DNA from: Clostridia bacterium
GTDB taxonomy: Bacteria; Bacillota; Clostridia; Oscillospirales; Acutalibacteraceae
DNA: 56,811 nucleotides
Assembly: GCA_017415515.1 (NCBI GenBank)
Contig: JAFQGI010000023.1
Span: forward strand, 1 to 56,811
Direction: 5' to 3'
The position numbers were made by a program, and so were the translations under genes. This document shows, one piece after another, positions 56,294-56,811 of this stretch. Within the stretch, counting starts at the first letter, position 1. Every line of letters starts with the position of its first letter. Under the pieces are notes generated by a model. It ran no database searches. It was not told the origin of the DNA and saw only the letters and a program-made list of their open reading frames with translations.

Positions 56294-56502
56294 AAGTATC
56301 AATTTAAGATTCAATAATAATCGACGATGTACTGTTGATGTTGAACAAATCAGCAAGACTTTGCGACAGATGAATCAAGTGGATAAACTGTGGTCAAGTG
56401 TCAAAAAGATGATAGGTTCGAATAAAGTTCAAATGCTGAAATATCGCATAAAATAAGGCTTTTTCCTGAATTTGAGCCTGCCAAAATCCGACGTTTTTCG
56501 AC
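56294..56502. other. AT-rich intergenic segment with an out-of-frame coding remnant
   Basis: No complete gene. One frame, shifted relative to the preceding gene, is open from about 56292 to the stop at 56456 and gives protein-like sequence (ISKTLRQMNQVDKLWSSVKK in the middle) without a good start or ribosome-binding site. It looks like the tail of a lost gene. Confidence 0.35.
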
Positions 56503-56811
56503 ACTGTCCCAAATGGTAAAAGATACCTGATTTATAGACGTTTCCGGTTGTTTCTAACCATTTCTGCTCAAAATCACATCCTCTTTGGTGCTTTTATTTC
56601 CGTTGTCTCCACCTATTCCGGTCCTGGAAGTGGGATGATATGTGGTCAAAACAATCGCGCAGTCATTGGATTTTCGCCAACACTGCGCGGTTGTTTTAAT
56701 TTCTATATCAAAATTTGATCCGCAGTAGACAAAGAAGAAATTTTTTTTCATCGCAACCTGTACGTAGACAGCAAGCAAAAAACGGTAGCAATTTTGCAAA
56801 GTGTAGAAATA
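56503..56811. repeat. Island flanking direct repeat, copy 2 (cut by window edge)
   Basis: Diverged copy of 51669..51990 in the same orientation. It keeps TTTCTGCTCAAAA, CACATCCTCTTTGG and the block CTATATCAAAATTTGATCCG + CAGTAGACAAAGAA, and ends at the window edge in GTGTAGAAATA, where copy 1 reads GTGCAGAAATA and then continues into the bracketed promoter. Confidence 0.85.
56648..56696 (+). terminator. Hairpin with T-run inside island repeat, copy 2
   Basis: AAACAATCGCGCAGT ... ACTGCGCGGTTGTTTT, pairing along its length with one G-T wobble. Equivalent to 51818..51866 with base changes that keep the stem. Confidence 0.65.

Noticed and set aside
56554-56799. 81-codon minus-strand open frame in repeat copy 2
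   Set aside because: Frame and sequence do not correspond to copy 1, although the DNA is homologous. The conserved feature is the hairpin, not a protein.

Overview
The window looks like a GC-rich Clostridia chromosome, most likely an Oscillospiraceae/Ruminococcaceae-type gut Firmicute. The signs are the HrcA/CIRCE-controlled heat-shock operon, the SCIFF ranthipeptide with its radical SAM maturase, RicT, a DnaD-domain protein beside a DnaC/DnaI-like loader, a TPP riboswitch in front of thiT, RNase Y and RNase M5, and sigma-A promoters with 17-bp spacers. Judged by eye, most of the window is GC-rich. The last 5 kb (about 51.67-56.8 kb) is clearly AT-rich and reads as a separate, acquired island. 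No taxon was confirmed by a search.

Layout. 0-2.4 kb: hrcA-grpE-dnaK on the minus strand (dnaK runs off the left edge). 2.5-6.7 kb: a small plus-strand gene, then a minus-strand operon of DnaD-domain protein, helicase-loader-like ATPase and a membrane PASTA pseudokinase. 6.7-7.8 kb: TPP riboswitch plus thiT. 7.9-14.0 kb: a tightly overlapping minus-strand surface-polysaccharide operon (GT2, GT4, DUF4422, polymerase, flippase, LicD). 14.3-16.9 kb: NMT1/SsuA-type ABC importer. 17.4-19.0 kb: rny. 19.0-21.9 kb: acetyltransferase, D-2-hydroxyacid dehydrogenase, uridine-kinase-like protein and a small membrane protein. 22-27 kb: housekeeping minus-strand operon holB-ricT-ferredoxin-tRNA methyltransferase-rsmI-hypothetical-mnmM, close to the B. 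subtilis holB-yaaT-yabA-yabB-rsmI order. 27-29.3 kb: DUF1846 protein and SGNH hydrolase. 29.4-38 kb: cell-envelope genes, namely a zinc-ribbon membrane protein, an M15 peptidase, an SH3/transglutaminase lipoprotein, an MBOAT/AlgJ-like acylation pair, a lipoprotein and an alkaline phosphatase. 38-42 kb: Nudix, AEC transporter and a polar amino-acid ABC importer. 42-44 kb: membrane protein and Nudix. 43.8-47.8 kb: SCIFF peptide, an intervening membrane gene, the SCIFF maturase and an Orn/Lys/Arg decarboxylase-family enzyme. 47.8-51.5 kb: comEC, holA, rnmV and a short gene remnant.

The right end holds the most unusual material. A tRNA-3'-end-like sequence and one copy of a ~0.3-kb direct repeat lie at the boundary. 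They are followed by a promoter bracketed by two copies of a ~22-bp motif, a DUF4143-type AAA ATPase, and a 950-residue protein that joins a TOTE-type archaeo-eukaryotic primase domain, an SF2 helicase and a phospholipase-D-like nuclease domain. A second, diverged copy of the 0.3-kb repeat then runs into the window edge. This looks like a mobile defence or conflict module, possibly one unit of a tandem series.

Other structure not explained by genes: a 161-bp near-palindromic element present twice, each time filling the leader immediately before a ribosome-binding site; three families of short dispersed repeats, two of which surround the gene separating SCIFF from its maturase; and several inverted repeats overlapping promoters.
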